Shown: positions 50,599 through 58,951 of the stretch, one piece after another
Numbering within the stretch: the stretch's first letter is position 1
Layout: each line of letters begins with the position of its first letter
Assembly (NCBI GenBank): GCA_965279075.1
Contig: CBDIHI010000011.1
Coordinates: 620,001-684,000 of the forward strand
DNA length: 64,000 nucleotides
Source of the DNA: SZAS-79 sp965279075
GTDB lineage: Bacteria; Pseudomonadota; Gammaproteobacteria; Burkholderiales; SG8-39
Direction of reading: 5' to 3'
Program-made: the position numbers and the translations under genes
The notes under the pieces: model-generated
The model's input: only the letters and a program-made list of their open reading frames with translations
Told to the model about the DNA's origin: nothing
Database searches by the model: none

Positions 50599-51849
50599 TC
50601 AATGGGCAACCGCGGCGGCGCCGTGCTCGTCGATCAGGGCGCCGCTCGTGAAACGGTCGAGCGAGAACGCAGCGTTCAGCGGGTGCGGCTCGCCGGTGGC
50701 GATGGTGTGCGCGAAGACCCAGCCCGAGCCGGGCGTGGCCTTGAAGCCGCCCGTGCCCCAGCCGCAGTTGATGAACAGGTTCTTCACCGGGGTCTTCGAG
50801 ACGATGGGGGAGGCGTCGGGGCACACGTCGACGATGCCGCCCCAGGTGCGCAGCATCCGCACGCGGCTGAAGATCGGGAACAGCTCGATCAGCGCCGCCA
50901 TCTGGTGCTCGATGATGTGGAACGACCCGCGCTGGCTGTAGGAGTTGAACGAGTCGATGCCCGCGCCGATCACCAACTCGCCCTTGTCCGACTGCGAGAG
51001 GTAGACGTGCACGGCGTTCGACATCACGACGCACGGATGGATGGGCTTGATCGGTTCGGAGACGAGGGCCTGCAGAGGGTGGCTCTGCAGCGGCAGCCGG
51101 ATGCCGGCCATTTCGGCGAGCACCGAGGTGTGGCCCGCGGCCACCATGCCGACCTTGTCGGCCATGATCGTGCCGCGCGTCGTGCGCACGCCGGTGACGC
51201 GGCCGTCCTCGCGAAGGATCCCCGTGACCTCGCAGTTCTGGATGATGTCCACGCCGAGGCTGTCGGCGGCGCGAGCATAGCCCCAGGCCACCGTGTCGTG
51301 GCGGGCCGTGCCGGCGCGGCGTTGAAGGGTCGCGCCCATCACCGGGTAGCGCGCGGTCTTCGAGATGTCGATGATCGGGCAGAACTCCTTCACCTGCTCA
51401 GGCGTCAGCCATTCGCCGTCGATGCCGTTCAGGCGGTTGGCCTCTACCCGGCGAACGCTTTCCCGCACGTCGGCCAGGTTGTGCGCGAGGTTGATCACGC
51501 CGCGCTGGCTGAACATCAGGTTGATGTTGAGGTCGTCGTTGAGGCCTTCCCAAAGCTTGAGGGCGTGCTCGTACAGCGCGCCGCTCTCGTTCCACAGGTA
51601 GTTGGAACGGATGATCGTGGTGTTGCGGCCGGTATTGCCGCCGCCGATCCAGCCCTTCTCGAGTACGGCGACGTTGGTCATGCCGTGGTTCTTCGCGAGG
51701 TAGTAGGCCGTCGCGAGCCCGTGCCCACCGCCGCCAATGACGATCGCGTCGTATTTCGGCTTGGGCGCGGCGTCGCGCCAGAACGGCTTCCAGCCGGTGT
51801 GGCCGGAAAGCGAGTTCTGCAGCAGGCTGAGGAGGGAAAAGCGTTGCAT
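50599..51849 (-). CDS. soxB: sarcosine oxidase beta subunit
   Basis: 416 residues from ATG 51849, the start matching other SoxB proteins (MQRFSLLSLLQNSLSGHTGW). The upstream ATG 51879 has no binding site. FAD motif IVIGGGGHGLATAYYLAKNHG, and the conserved TARHD segment where FMN is covalently attached in family members, are present. It carries the sarcosine-oxidising site. It heads the minus-strand operon, so the promoter lies in the 111 nt before it. Confidence 0.95.
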   Translation of the reverse strand: MQRFSLLSLLQNSLSGHTGWKPFWRDAAPKPKYDAIVIGGGGHGLATAYYLAKNHGMTNVAVLEKGWIGGGNTGRNTTIIRSNYLWNESGALYEHALKLWEGLNDDLNINLMFSQRGVINLAHNLADVRESVRRVEANRLNGIDGEWLTPEQVKEFCPIIDISKTARYPVMGATLQRRAGTARHDTVAWGYARAADSLGVDIIQNCEVTGILREDGRVTGVRTTRGTIMADKVGMVAAGHTSVLAEMAGIRLPLQSHPLQALVSEPIKPIHPCVVMSNAVHVYLSQSDKGELVIGAGIDSFNSYSQRGSFHIIEHQMAALIELFPIFSRVRMLRTWGGIVDVCPDASPIVSKTPVKNLFINCGWGTGGFKATPGSGWVFAHTIATGEPHPLNAAFSLDRFTSGALIDEHGAAAVAH

Positions 51850-51906
51850 GGTGTCGATCCGTCCCGGGATGCTATGCATGGCGGCCCGCCAGCACTTTCA
51901 TTTAAG

Positions 51907-51932
51907 CGACAGATTGTTTAATCTATACGACA
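51907..51932. promoter_or_regulatory. CGACA direct repeat between soxB and its regulator gene
   Basis: Two CGACA elements at 51907-51911 and 51928-51932 are 21 bp apart, about two helical turns, in the AT-rich intergenic region between divergent soxB and the GlxA-type regulator. The spacing suits an AraC-family dimer; the binding claim is inference. Confidence 0.4.
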
Positions 51933-51960
51933 ACTCCACGGACACATCACAAGGCCAGCC

Positions 51961-52971
51961 ATGGCGAGGATCACCCGGGCCAGGAAAGTCGCGGCGCAGG
52001 CCGGGGCTCCGCGCTCGCCGAAGCTGCGGGTCGGCTTCGTGCTGGCGCCGCGCTTCACGCTCACGGCGTTCGCCGGGTTCGTCGACACGCTGCGGCTGGC
52101 GGCCGACGACGGCGACCGCAGCCGGCCGATCGACATCGAATGGAGCGTGCTCGGGGCCTCAAGCGCGCCCGTAACCTCCAGCTGCGGCGCTATGGTGCAG
52201 CCTTGGGCCGAGATGGACGCGCCCGAGCGCTTCGACTGCATCGTCGTGGTCGGCGGTTTGCTGCACGGCGGACAGAAGGTGCTTCCCGGGACTTACCCTT
52301 TCCTGAAGGCTGCGGCCAGGGCCGGGGTGGCGCTGGTGGGGCTGTGCACCGGCTCCTTCATACTGGCGCGGGCCGGGCTGCTCGACGGGTACGTCGCCTG
52401 CGTGAGCTGGTTCCACCGCGAGGAATTCGTCGCCGAGTTCCCCGAGCAGCGCATGATCACCAACCGGATGTTCGTCGTCGACCGCGACCGGATGACCTGC
52501 GCGGGCGGAACCAGCGTCGTGCACCTTGCGGCGCACCTTATAGAGAAGACCTACGGAAGGGCCCTGGCCAACAAGAGCCTGCGCATCCTGATCGAGGACC
52601 AGCCGCTGCCGTCCAACACGCCCCAGCCGGAGTCCGTCGTCACCCGCCAGTCCCACGACAGCGTGGTGCGCCAGGCCATGCTGTTGATCGAGCAGAAGCT
52701 CGCCCAGCCCGACCCGTTGACCGACATTTCGGAAGCGCTCGGGATCAGCATGCGGCAGCTCGAAAGGAAGTTCGTCGCCGACGTGGGCATCACGCCGCGC
52801 GACTACCGGCTGCAACTGCGCCTCGCGCGGGCGCGCTGGATGATCGAGCACACGGACCTGTCGGTCACCGATGTCGGCTTCGAGTGCGGGTTCGGGGACT
52901 GCTCGCACTTTTCGCGTGCATTCACGGGCCACTTCAAGGTGCGTCCTTCGAGTCTGCGCCGCCCGGCCTGA
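51961..52971 (+). CDS. GlxA-family AraC-type regulator (GbdR-like)
   Basis: 336 residues. An N-terminal DJ-1/PfpI-like domain (DCIVVVGGLLHGG, VGLCTGSFILARAGLLDG) is followed by an AraC helix-turn-helix pair at about 240-335: LTDISEALGISMRQLERKF and LSVTDVGFECGFGDCSHFSR. Members such as GbdR and SouR activate sarcosine and glycine betaine catabolic genes. Its gene is divergent from the soxBDAG operon, so it very likely controls it. The effector may be dimethylglycine or sarcosine. Confidence 0.88.
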   Translation: MARITRARKVAAQAGAPRSPKLRVGFVLAPRFTLTAFAGFVDTLRLAADDGDRSRPIDIEWSVLGASSAPVTSSCGAMVQPWAEMDAPERFDCIVVVGGLLHGGQKVLPGTYPFLKAAARAGVALVGLCTGSFILARAGLLDGYVACVSWFHREEFVAEFPEQRMITNRMFVVDRDRMTCAGGTSVVHLAAHLIEKTYGRALANKSLRILIEDQPLPSNTPQPESVVTRQSHDSVVRQAMLLIEQKLAQPDPLTDISEALGISMRQLERKFVADVGITPRDYRLQLRLARARWMIEHTDLSVTDVGFECGFGDCSHFSRAFTGHFKVRPSSLRRPA

Positions 52972-53092
52972 GTTCCCTCGCGAGCGGATTCACGCGATTT
53001 CGCTAAAGTCCATAAAGATGTCGCAAAACCACAAAACGCGGGGGGTTGCTTTCGTTAAGCTGGCTCGATTGGTCATTTGCCGGGGAGAACGA

Positions 53093-54064
53093 ATGGGCGC
53101 ATGGATTCGCATTGCGATGCTGGCGGTGCTTGCCGCCGTGCATCCCGGGGCCCACGCCCAGTTCCCCGACAAGCCCATCAAGGTGGTGGTGGCCTGGCCC
53201 CCCGGCTCGCCGACCGACAGCGTGGCGCGCATCGTCTCCGAGCGGCTTTCGCAACGGCTGGGCCAGCCCGTGACGGTCGAGAACCGGCCGGGCGCCAACG
53301 GCACCATTGGGACGACGTATGTCGCCAAGGCCGCCCCCGACGGCTACACGCTGGTATTCGCCACGGCCGACACGCACTCGATCAATCCGCACGTCTACAA
53401 GTCCCTGCAGTACGACGCGATGAAGGGCTTCGAGCCGATCTCGCTGGTCGGCGTGGTGAACTTCCTGCTGGTCGCGCGCGCCAACTTCGAGTACGCAGAC
53501 CTGCAATCGATGATGGCGGCAGCAAAACTGCAGCCCGGCAAGATCTCCTACGCAACCTGGGGCACCGGCAGCACCGCGCACGTCGCCTTCGCGCTGCTCG
53601 AGCAGGCGGCCGGCATCCAGATGCTCCACGTGCCGTTCCAGGGGTCCGCGCCGGCGATGAACGCCATCTTCGGTTCGCAGGTCGACATCATGGTGACCGG
53701 TGCGCCGCTCACCGCCGACAACAATCGCAAGGCGGGCAAGATCAAGGTGCTCGGCGTGAGCGGGCCGCAGCGCATGACGGGCCTCGCCGACGTGCGGACC
53801 TTCATCGAGCAGGGCGTCGACGCGCAGGCCGGGTCCTGGTACGGCCTTCTGGCGCCGGCCGGCCTCCCGGTGGCGGTGCGCGACCGGCTGGCGAACGAAA
53901 CGATCGCGCTGCTTAAGGTGCCGGAGACCGCGCAGAAGATCGCCGGGTTCGGCTGGACCGTGGTGGGCAATACGCCCTCCGAATACGCGGCCTTCCTGCG
54001 CGCCGAGCTCGACCGCTACGGCAAGGTCATCAAGTCGCGCGGCATCCAGCTCGACCAACCCTAG
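53093..54064 (+). CDS. Bug family receptor
   Basis: 323 residues from ATG 53093 with GGGGAG upstream. A signal peptide ends AHAQF. Motifs FPDKPIKVVVAWPPGSPTD, VTVENRPGANG, DGYTLVFATADTHS and LHVPFQGSAPAMNA are those of Bug proteins. It starts the plus-strand cluster of an M19-like protein, an ABC importer and a CocE-like hydrolase. The ligand is unknown. Confidence 0.92.
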   Translation: MGAWIRIAMLAVLAAVHPGAHAQFPDKPIKVVVAWPPGSPTDSVARIVSERLSQRLGQPVTVENRPGANGTIGTTYVAKAAPDGYTLVFATADTHSINPHVYKSLQYDAMKGFEPISLVGVVNFLLVARANFEYADLQSMMAAAKLQPGKISYATWGTGSTAHVAFALLEQAAGIQMLHVPFQGSAPAMNAIFGSQVDIMVTGAPLTADNNRKAGKIKVLGVSGPQRMTGLADVRTFIEQGVDAQAGSWYGLLAPAGLPVAVRDRLANETIALLKVPETAQKIAGFGWTVVGNTPSEYAAFLRAELDRYGKVIKSRGIQLDQP

Positions 54065-54096
54065 GCTCGGCAACCCCACTTCGGAGCAGGCACCAC

Positions 54097-55104
54097 ATGG
54101 CACAGGCAGTCGAAGTCAGCGAGAAAGCCCGGTCGATCTACAGGTCGTCGCTGGTCTGGGACATGACCGTCCCCTACGGCATGCAGCACGCCACCGACGG
54201 GATCACGCTGCCCCGGTTCAGGAAGGCGGGCTTCGGCCTGGTGTCGCTCACGCTCGGCGGGGACAAGACCTTCGGGCCCGAGCAGGCGCTGGCCAACATC
54301 AGCAAGGCCTACGCCGTCTGCGCCAAGAACCCGGACCTGTACGTGATGGTGAAGGGGATCGACGACGTGGACCGCGCCCGCAAGGAAGGCAAGCTCGCGA
54401 TCACGATCAACTTCCAGGGCACCAACGTGCTGGCCAACGACCTCGGCCTGGTCGAGGTGTTCTACCGCCTCGGCGTGCGCCACATGCTGATGGCCTACAA
54501 CCAGAAGAACCTCGTCGGCGACGGCTGCGCCGAGCGCACGGATGCGGGCCTGTCGCGCTTCGGTCTTGCGATGATCAAGGAGATGAACCGGGTCGGGATG
54601 CTGGTCGACGGCACGCATACCGGCTATCGCACCAGCATGGAGGCGATGGAGGCGAGCACCTCGCCTTCCATCTTCTCGCATTGCTGCGCCTACTCGGTGT
54701 TTCCCCACTACCGCAACATCAAGGACGACCAGATCAGGAAGTGCGCCGAGACCGGCGGCGTGATCGGCGTGAACGGGCTGGGGGAATTCATCGACGACAT
54801 GGAGGCCACCAGCGAATCCATGTTCCGCCACCTCGACCACATCGTGAACCTCGTCGGCCCGCAGCACGCGGGCATCGGCCTGGATTACGTCAAGGACACC
54901 GCCGGGTTCTGGAAGTACGTCGACGACAACCCCGAGGCGTGGCCGGAGAACAACGGCAAGCCGAACCGCCACACGAAGTTCGTGCAGCCCGAGCAGATCG
55001 AGGACCTGGCCGAGCTGATGTGCAGGAAGAACTATGCCGAGACCGATATCCGCGCGATCCTGGGCGGAAATTTCCACCGCGTATGCAAGCAGGTCTGGAA
55101 GTAA
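54097..55104 (+). CDS. M19 renal dipeptidase-like protein with altered metal site
   Basis: 335 residues. The M19 barrel is recognisable from GMLVDGTH, IFSHCCAYSVF and GIGLDYVKD, which carry the two His and the Asp of the second metal site. The canonical HxD near the N terminus is replaced by Met23 and Val25 (WDMTVPYG), and the bridging Glu (usually IEGGH) is Gln in NFQGTN. A one-metal or non-peptidase activity is therefore likely. It lies 32 nt after the Bug gene and before an ABC importer. Confidence 0.82.
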   Translation: MAQAVEVSEKARSIYRSSLVWDMTVPYGMQHATDGITLPRFRKAGFGLVSLTLGGDKTFGPEQALANISKAYAVCAKNPDLYVMVKGIDDVDRARKEGKLAITINFQGTNVLANDLGLVEVFYRLGVRHMLMAYNQKNLVGDGCAERTDAGLSRFGLAMIKEMNRVGMLVDGTHTGYRTSMEAMEASTSPSIFSHCCAYSVFPHYRNIKDDQIRKCAETGGVIGVNGLGEFIDDMEATSESMFRHLDHIVNLVGPQHAGIGLDYVKDTAGFWKYVDDNPEAWPENNGKPNRHTKFVQPEQIEDLAELMCRKNYAETDIRAILGGNFHRVCKQVWK

Positions 55105-55139
55105 ATCTCACGCCGTAACCCATTAAAACGGAGGGTTCC

Positions 55140-56177
55140 ATGAAACGCAGAGAGTTCGTAGGGGCAGGGCTGGCAGTGGCGGGGGCGGGCGTGCTTGGCA
55201 TGCGACCGTCGTTCGCACAGAGCAAGCAGATCGTCGTGACCAACTGGGGCGGCGACTGGAACGGCCGCGCCGTGAAGCACATCGAGGCGCCGCTGCTCGA
55301 GTCCAAGGGCTGGACCATAGTGCGGGACCTGAACGAGCAGCCCCAGCGCATGACCAAGATCCTCGCCGAGAGGCGCCTGCCGCGCGGCACGGTCGACGTC
55401 GCCCATTTCGCCGATGGCGAGGCATACACGCTGAACGTCCAGGACGCCCTGGATACGATCGATTACTCGAAGATCCCGAACGCAGCGACCATGTTCCCGA
55501 AGATGAAACAGCCGTACTTCATGCCGTGGCTGTATTCCGCCTGGGAAATCGTCTACCTGGTCGACAAGATCAAGGATCCCGTCACGTCCTACGGGGACCT
55601 GTGGAACCCGAAGTACGCGGGCAAGATCGGCGTGATGGACCAGAACTACGGCGCCGCCATGCAGGTGGCGAGCATCCTCGCCGGCGGCAAGATGGACAAC
55701 CTCGAGGGCGCCAAGAAGATGCTGCTCGAGTGGAAGAAGGCCGTGCAGCCCAAGGTCTATCCTTCGCACCAGCAGGCGCAGGCGGCGCTGAAGGCCGAGG
55801 AAATCTGGATGATGGGCAACTGGAAGGCGCGGGGGCTGCAGTGGCAGAAGGACGGCCTCAACGTGCGCGTAGTGTCGCCCAAGGAAGGCGGCATCCACAC
55901 GGTGTTCGGCGTTGTGATCCCGAAGCGCGCGGCCAACAAGGAAGGCGCCCATGCCTACCTGAATGCGCTGATCGACCCGGTCGGCATGCGCAACCTGTGC
56001 TCGGACAACTTCTACGCGCCCCCGACCACCGCGGTCAGCATCCCGGGCGAGATCGGCGCGAAGATCGCGTTCACGCCGGCGCAGACCGCGGCGCTGCACT
56101 ATTACGACCACAAGTACTGGGCGGAGAACATCACCAAGTGGCTCGACTGGTGGAAGAAGGACTTCATCAGCGCCTGA
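55140..56177 (+). CDS. polyamine-type ABC transporter substrate-binding protein
   Basis: 345 residues with GGAGGG before ATG 55140 and a Tat signal MKRREFVGAGLAVAGAG, cleaved near SFAQS. The PotD/PotF-type pattern is VTNWGGDWNGR, DVAHFADGEAYTL, SYGDLWNPKYAGKIGVMDQN and GNWKARGLQW. It feeds the two permeases and ATPase encoded next. Cargo could be a spermidine-like amine or another small cation; not determinable. Confidence 0.9.
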   Translation: MKRREFVGAGLAVAGAGVLGMRPSFAQSKQIVVTNWGGDWNGRAVKHIEAPLLESKGWTIVRDLNEQPQRMTKILAERRLPRGTVDVAHFADGEAYTLNVQDALDTIDYSKIPNAATMFPKMKQPYFMPWLYSAWEIVYLVDKIKDPVTSYGDLWNPKYAGKIGVMDQNYGAAMQVASILAGGKMDNLEGAKKMLLEWKKAVQPKVYPSHQQAQAALKAEEIWMMGNWKARGLQWQKDGLNVRVVSPKEGGIHTVFGVVIPKRAANKEGAHAYLNALIDPVGMRNLCSDNFYAPPTTAVSIPGEIGAKIAFTPAQTAALHYYDHKYWAENITKWLDWWKKDFISA

Positions 56178-56199
56178 CCGGGGGCCTGGCGGAGCGACG

Positions 56200-57066
56200 G
56201 TGAGCGCGGGCGACATGCGGGAAGGCCGCACCTGGGGCGGTTCGGCGCTGGTGGTGCCGGCACTCGTCCTGGTGGCGGCGTTCCTGCTCGCGCCGCTCGC
56301 GCTGATCCTGCGCTACAGCTTCGACCGGTACGACCCGGTCAAGCTGATGCTCGGGGTGTTCAGCCCCCGCAATTATGTGCAGGCGGTCGCCGACCCGTTC
56401 TACCAGAACGTGCTCTCTACCACGGCCGGCATCGCCGCGCTGTCCACCGTGATCGTGATGCTGCTCGCATTCCCGGTCGCCTACTACATCTCGCGCGTGG
56501 AGTCGCAACGCCTGCGCGGCTGGCTGATCATCCTGACCATGCTGCCGCTGCTGCTGGGAAACGCGGTCCGCTCCGCGGCCTGGATGATCGTGATGGGCAC
56601 CAAGGGCGTGGCCAATGCGCTGATGCTGGGCGTGGGCCTGATCGAGGAACCCATGAAGATCCTCTACACGCCGACGGCCGTGGTCATCGCGCTGGTCTCG
56701 GTGCTGCTGCCGTTCGCCATCATCACGCTGCAGAGCGTGATGGACTCCATTCCCGCCAGCCTGGAGGAAGCCGGACAGTCGCTGGGCCACTCCCCGCTGC
56801 GCACGGTGTTCGGGGTGGTGCTGCCGCTGGCCATGCCCGGGGTGGTCGCCGCCGCCGCGATTTCCTTCGCGCTGGCCATGAACGCCTACGCGACCCCGGT
56901 GCTGATCGGCGGCCCGACCATGAAGATGATGGGGCCGGCGGTGTATGACCAGATCGCGAAGGCCAACAACTGGCCCTTCGGCTCGACGCTCGCGTGCATC
57001 CTGATGCTGGCGACGCTCCTGCTCACCGTGCTGTCCACGCGTTTCCTCAGCCGGAAGTACTACTGA
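56200..57066 (+). CDS. ABC transporter permease (PotB-like), GTG start
   Basis: 288 residues from GTG 56200 with GGAG six bases upstream. Six hydrophobic helices, the first VVPALVLVAAFLLAPLALIL, and the EAA motif EEAGQSLGHSPLRTVFGVVLP of binding-protein-dependent permeases. Follows the substrate-binding gene by 22 nt. Confidence 0.92.
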   Translation: MSAGDMREGRTWGGSALVVPALVLVAAFLLAPLALILRYSFDRYDPVKLMLGVFSPRNYVQAVADPFYQNVLSTTAGIAALSTVIVMLLAFPVAYYISRVESQRLRGWLIILTMLPLLLGNAVRSAAWMIVMGTKGVANALMLGVGLIEEPMKILYTPTAVVIALVSVLLPFAIITLQSVMDSIPASLEEAGQSLGHSPLRTVFGVVLPLAMPGVVAAAAISFALAMNAYATPVLIGGPTMKMMGPAVYDQIAKANNWPFGSTLACILMLATLLLTVLSTRFLSRKYY

Positions 57067-57068
57067 GC

Positions 57069-57878
57069 ATGGGTGCAATTTCCTTCGGGCGGTTGGCGTT
57101 CCTCTCCCTGGTGGTCGCCATCTTCGCGTTCGTGATCGCGCCGCTGCTGACGATAGTCTGGGTGAGCTTCTTCGCCGACAAGATCCTGGCCTTCCCGCCC
57201 ACCGGGTATACGGTCGCATGGTACGCGCGTGCCTGGGAGATAGCCGATTTCGCCAACGGCTTCCTCATGAGCCTCAAGGTCGGGTTGTGCGCGACCCTCG
57301 GGTCGCTGGCCATCGGGGTGCCCGCGGCGCTGGCCATCGAGCGCTTCCCCTTCCCGGGCCGCGAGACCATCCGGCAGGTCCTGCTTTCCCCGATGTATGT
57401 ACCGGCCATCGTGGCCGGCGCGGCGGTCTACATCTACTTCATCGAACTCGAGATCCTCACCAATTTCCAGCTGGCCGCGACCTTCACGGGCCTGGTGATC
57501 GCGCACACGCTGGTGGCGCTCCCCTGGACCATGCGGCTGGTGTGCGCGTCGCTGGTTTCCGCCAACACGGTCTCCGAGGAGGCGGCCCGCAGCCTGGGCG
57601 CGAACGCGCTGCAGACCTTCTTCTACGTCACGCTGCCGATCATCCGCCCCGGGATGATCGCGGCCGCCATGTTCTCGTTCATCGCCTCGTTCTCGGACCT
57701 GGAGAAATCGCTCTTCCTCGTCGGGCCCGGCAAGACCACGCTGCCGATCGCGATCCTGAACTACCTCGAATGGAGCCTCGATCCCACGATCTCGGCGGTG
57801 GCGACGGTCCAGATCCTCATCATCGGTGCGGCGCTGATCGTGTCGGACCGCTTCGTCAAACTTGGAAAGGTGTTCTAG
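57069..57878 (+). CDS. ABC transporter permease (PotC-like)
   Basis: 269 residues from ATG 57069, 2 nt after the previous stop. Six helices and the EAA motif EEAARSLGANALQTFFYVTLP. It pairs with the upstream permease. A shadow frame starting at 56994 is not used. Confidence 0.92.
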   Translation: MGAISFGRLAFLSLVVAIFAFVIAPLLTIVWVSFFADKILAFPPTGYTVAWYARAWEIADFANGFLMSLKVGLCATLGSLAIGVPAALAIERFPFPGRETIRQVLLSPMYVPAIVAGAAVYIYFIELEILTNFQLAATFTGLVIAHTLVALPWTMRLVCASLVSANTVSEEAARSLGANALQTFFYVTLPIIRPGMIAAAMFSFIASFSDLEKSLFLVGPGKTTLPIAILNYLEWSLDPTISAVATVQILIIGAALIVSDRFVKLGKVF

Positions 57879-57882
57879 CCCC

Positions 57883-58929
57883 ATGGCCGGCGTCACGCTC
57901 AGCAACATCCGCAAGACCTACGGCGCGCTCGCCGCGGTGGACGACGTTTCCATCGACATCCGCGACGGCGAGTTGCTCGCGCTGCTCGGGCCCAGCGGCT
58001 GCGGCAAGACCACGACGCTGCGCATGATCGCGGGGTTCGTGGCGCCGACGGCGGGGACCGTGAAGTTCGGCGAGCGCGACGTGACCCGGGTCCCGGTCCA
58101 CAAGCGCAACGTCGGGATGGTGTTCCAGGGGTACGCCCTGTTCCCGCACCTGACGGTGGCGAAGAACGTCGAGTTCGGCCTGCGCGTGCGCGGCTGGGAC
58201 AAGGCGAAGATCGCCGCACGCGTGACGGAGATGCTGCGCTGGGTGCAGATGGAGTCGATGGCCGAACGCTCCCCGCGGGCGCTGTCGGGCGGACAGCAGC
58301 AGCGCGTGGCGCTCGCGCGCGCGATGGCCAACCACCCGGACGTGCTGCTGCTCGACGAGCCGTTCTCGGCGCTGGACGCCAAGCTGCGCACCCAGATGCG
58401 CACCGAGATCCGCGAACTGCAGAGGCAGGCGGGCATCACCTCGGTGTTCGTGACCCACGACCAGGAAGAGGCGATGGCGATCGCCGACCGCATCGGCGTG
58501 ATGAGTCATGGCAAGCTGGAGCAACTGGGTTCGGCGGAAGATCTCTACAAGCGGCCGGTGTCGCGGTTCGTGGCCGGCTTCATCGGCAAGTGCAACTTCG
58601 TCGAGGGCCGCGTGACGTCGCCGGGTCGATTCGAGTCGGCGAGCGGGCAGGTGCTGCAGTTCTCCGGGACCCATGCCGGCGGGCCGGCCGCACTGTGTTT
58701 CCGGCCCGAGCATGCGGTGCTTGGCGCGGCGGGCGGTGCGGGCAACAGCATCCAGGTTACGGTCAAGGCGGTGACCTACCTCGGGCCGGTTACGGAGTAC
58801 GACGTCGTGAACGATGCCGGCGACAAGCTGCTGGTCAGCGCTTCCTCCAGCGACGGCGCGGCGGTCCCGAAGGAGGGCGACAAGCTCCCGCTCGGCTGGC
58901 GCGTCGAGGACGCGTTCGTAGTCAACTGA
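57883..58929 (+). CDS. ABC transporter ATP-binding protein (PotA-like)
   Basis: 348 residues from ATG 57883. Walker A LGPSGCGKTTTLRM, signature LSGGQQQRVALARAM, Walker B VLLLDEPFSALD, H-loop FVTHDQ, and a C-terminal TOBE regulatory region. It energises the preceding permeases. The longer frame from 57862 is rejected. Confidence 0.94.
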   Translation: MAGVTLSNIRKTYGALAAVDDVSIDIRDGELLALLGPSGCGKTTTLRMIAGFVAPTAGTVKFGERDVTRVPVHKRNVGMVFQGYALFPHLTVAKNVEFGLRVRGWDKAKIAARVTEMLRWVQMESMAERSPRALSGGQQQRVALARAMANHPDVLLLDEPFSALDAKLRTQMRTEIRELQRQAGITSVFVTHDQEEAMAIADRIGVMSHGKLEQLGSAEDLYKRPVSRFVAGFIGKCNFVEGRVTSPGRFESASGQVLQFSGTHAGGPAALCFRPEHAVLGAAGGAGNSIQVTVKAVTYLGPVTEYDVVNDAGDKLLVSASSSDGAAVPKEGDKLPLGWRVEDAFVVN

Positions 58930-58951
58930 ATTTCCACCCGCAGGACTGGCA

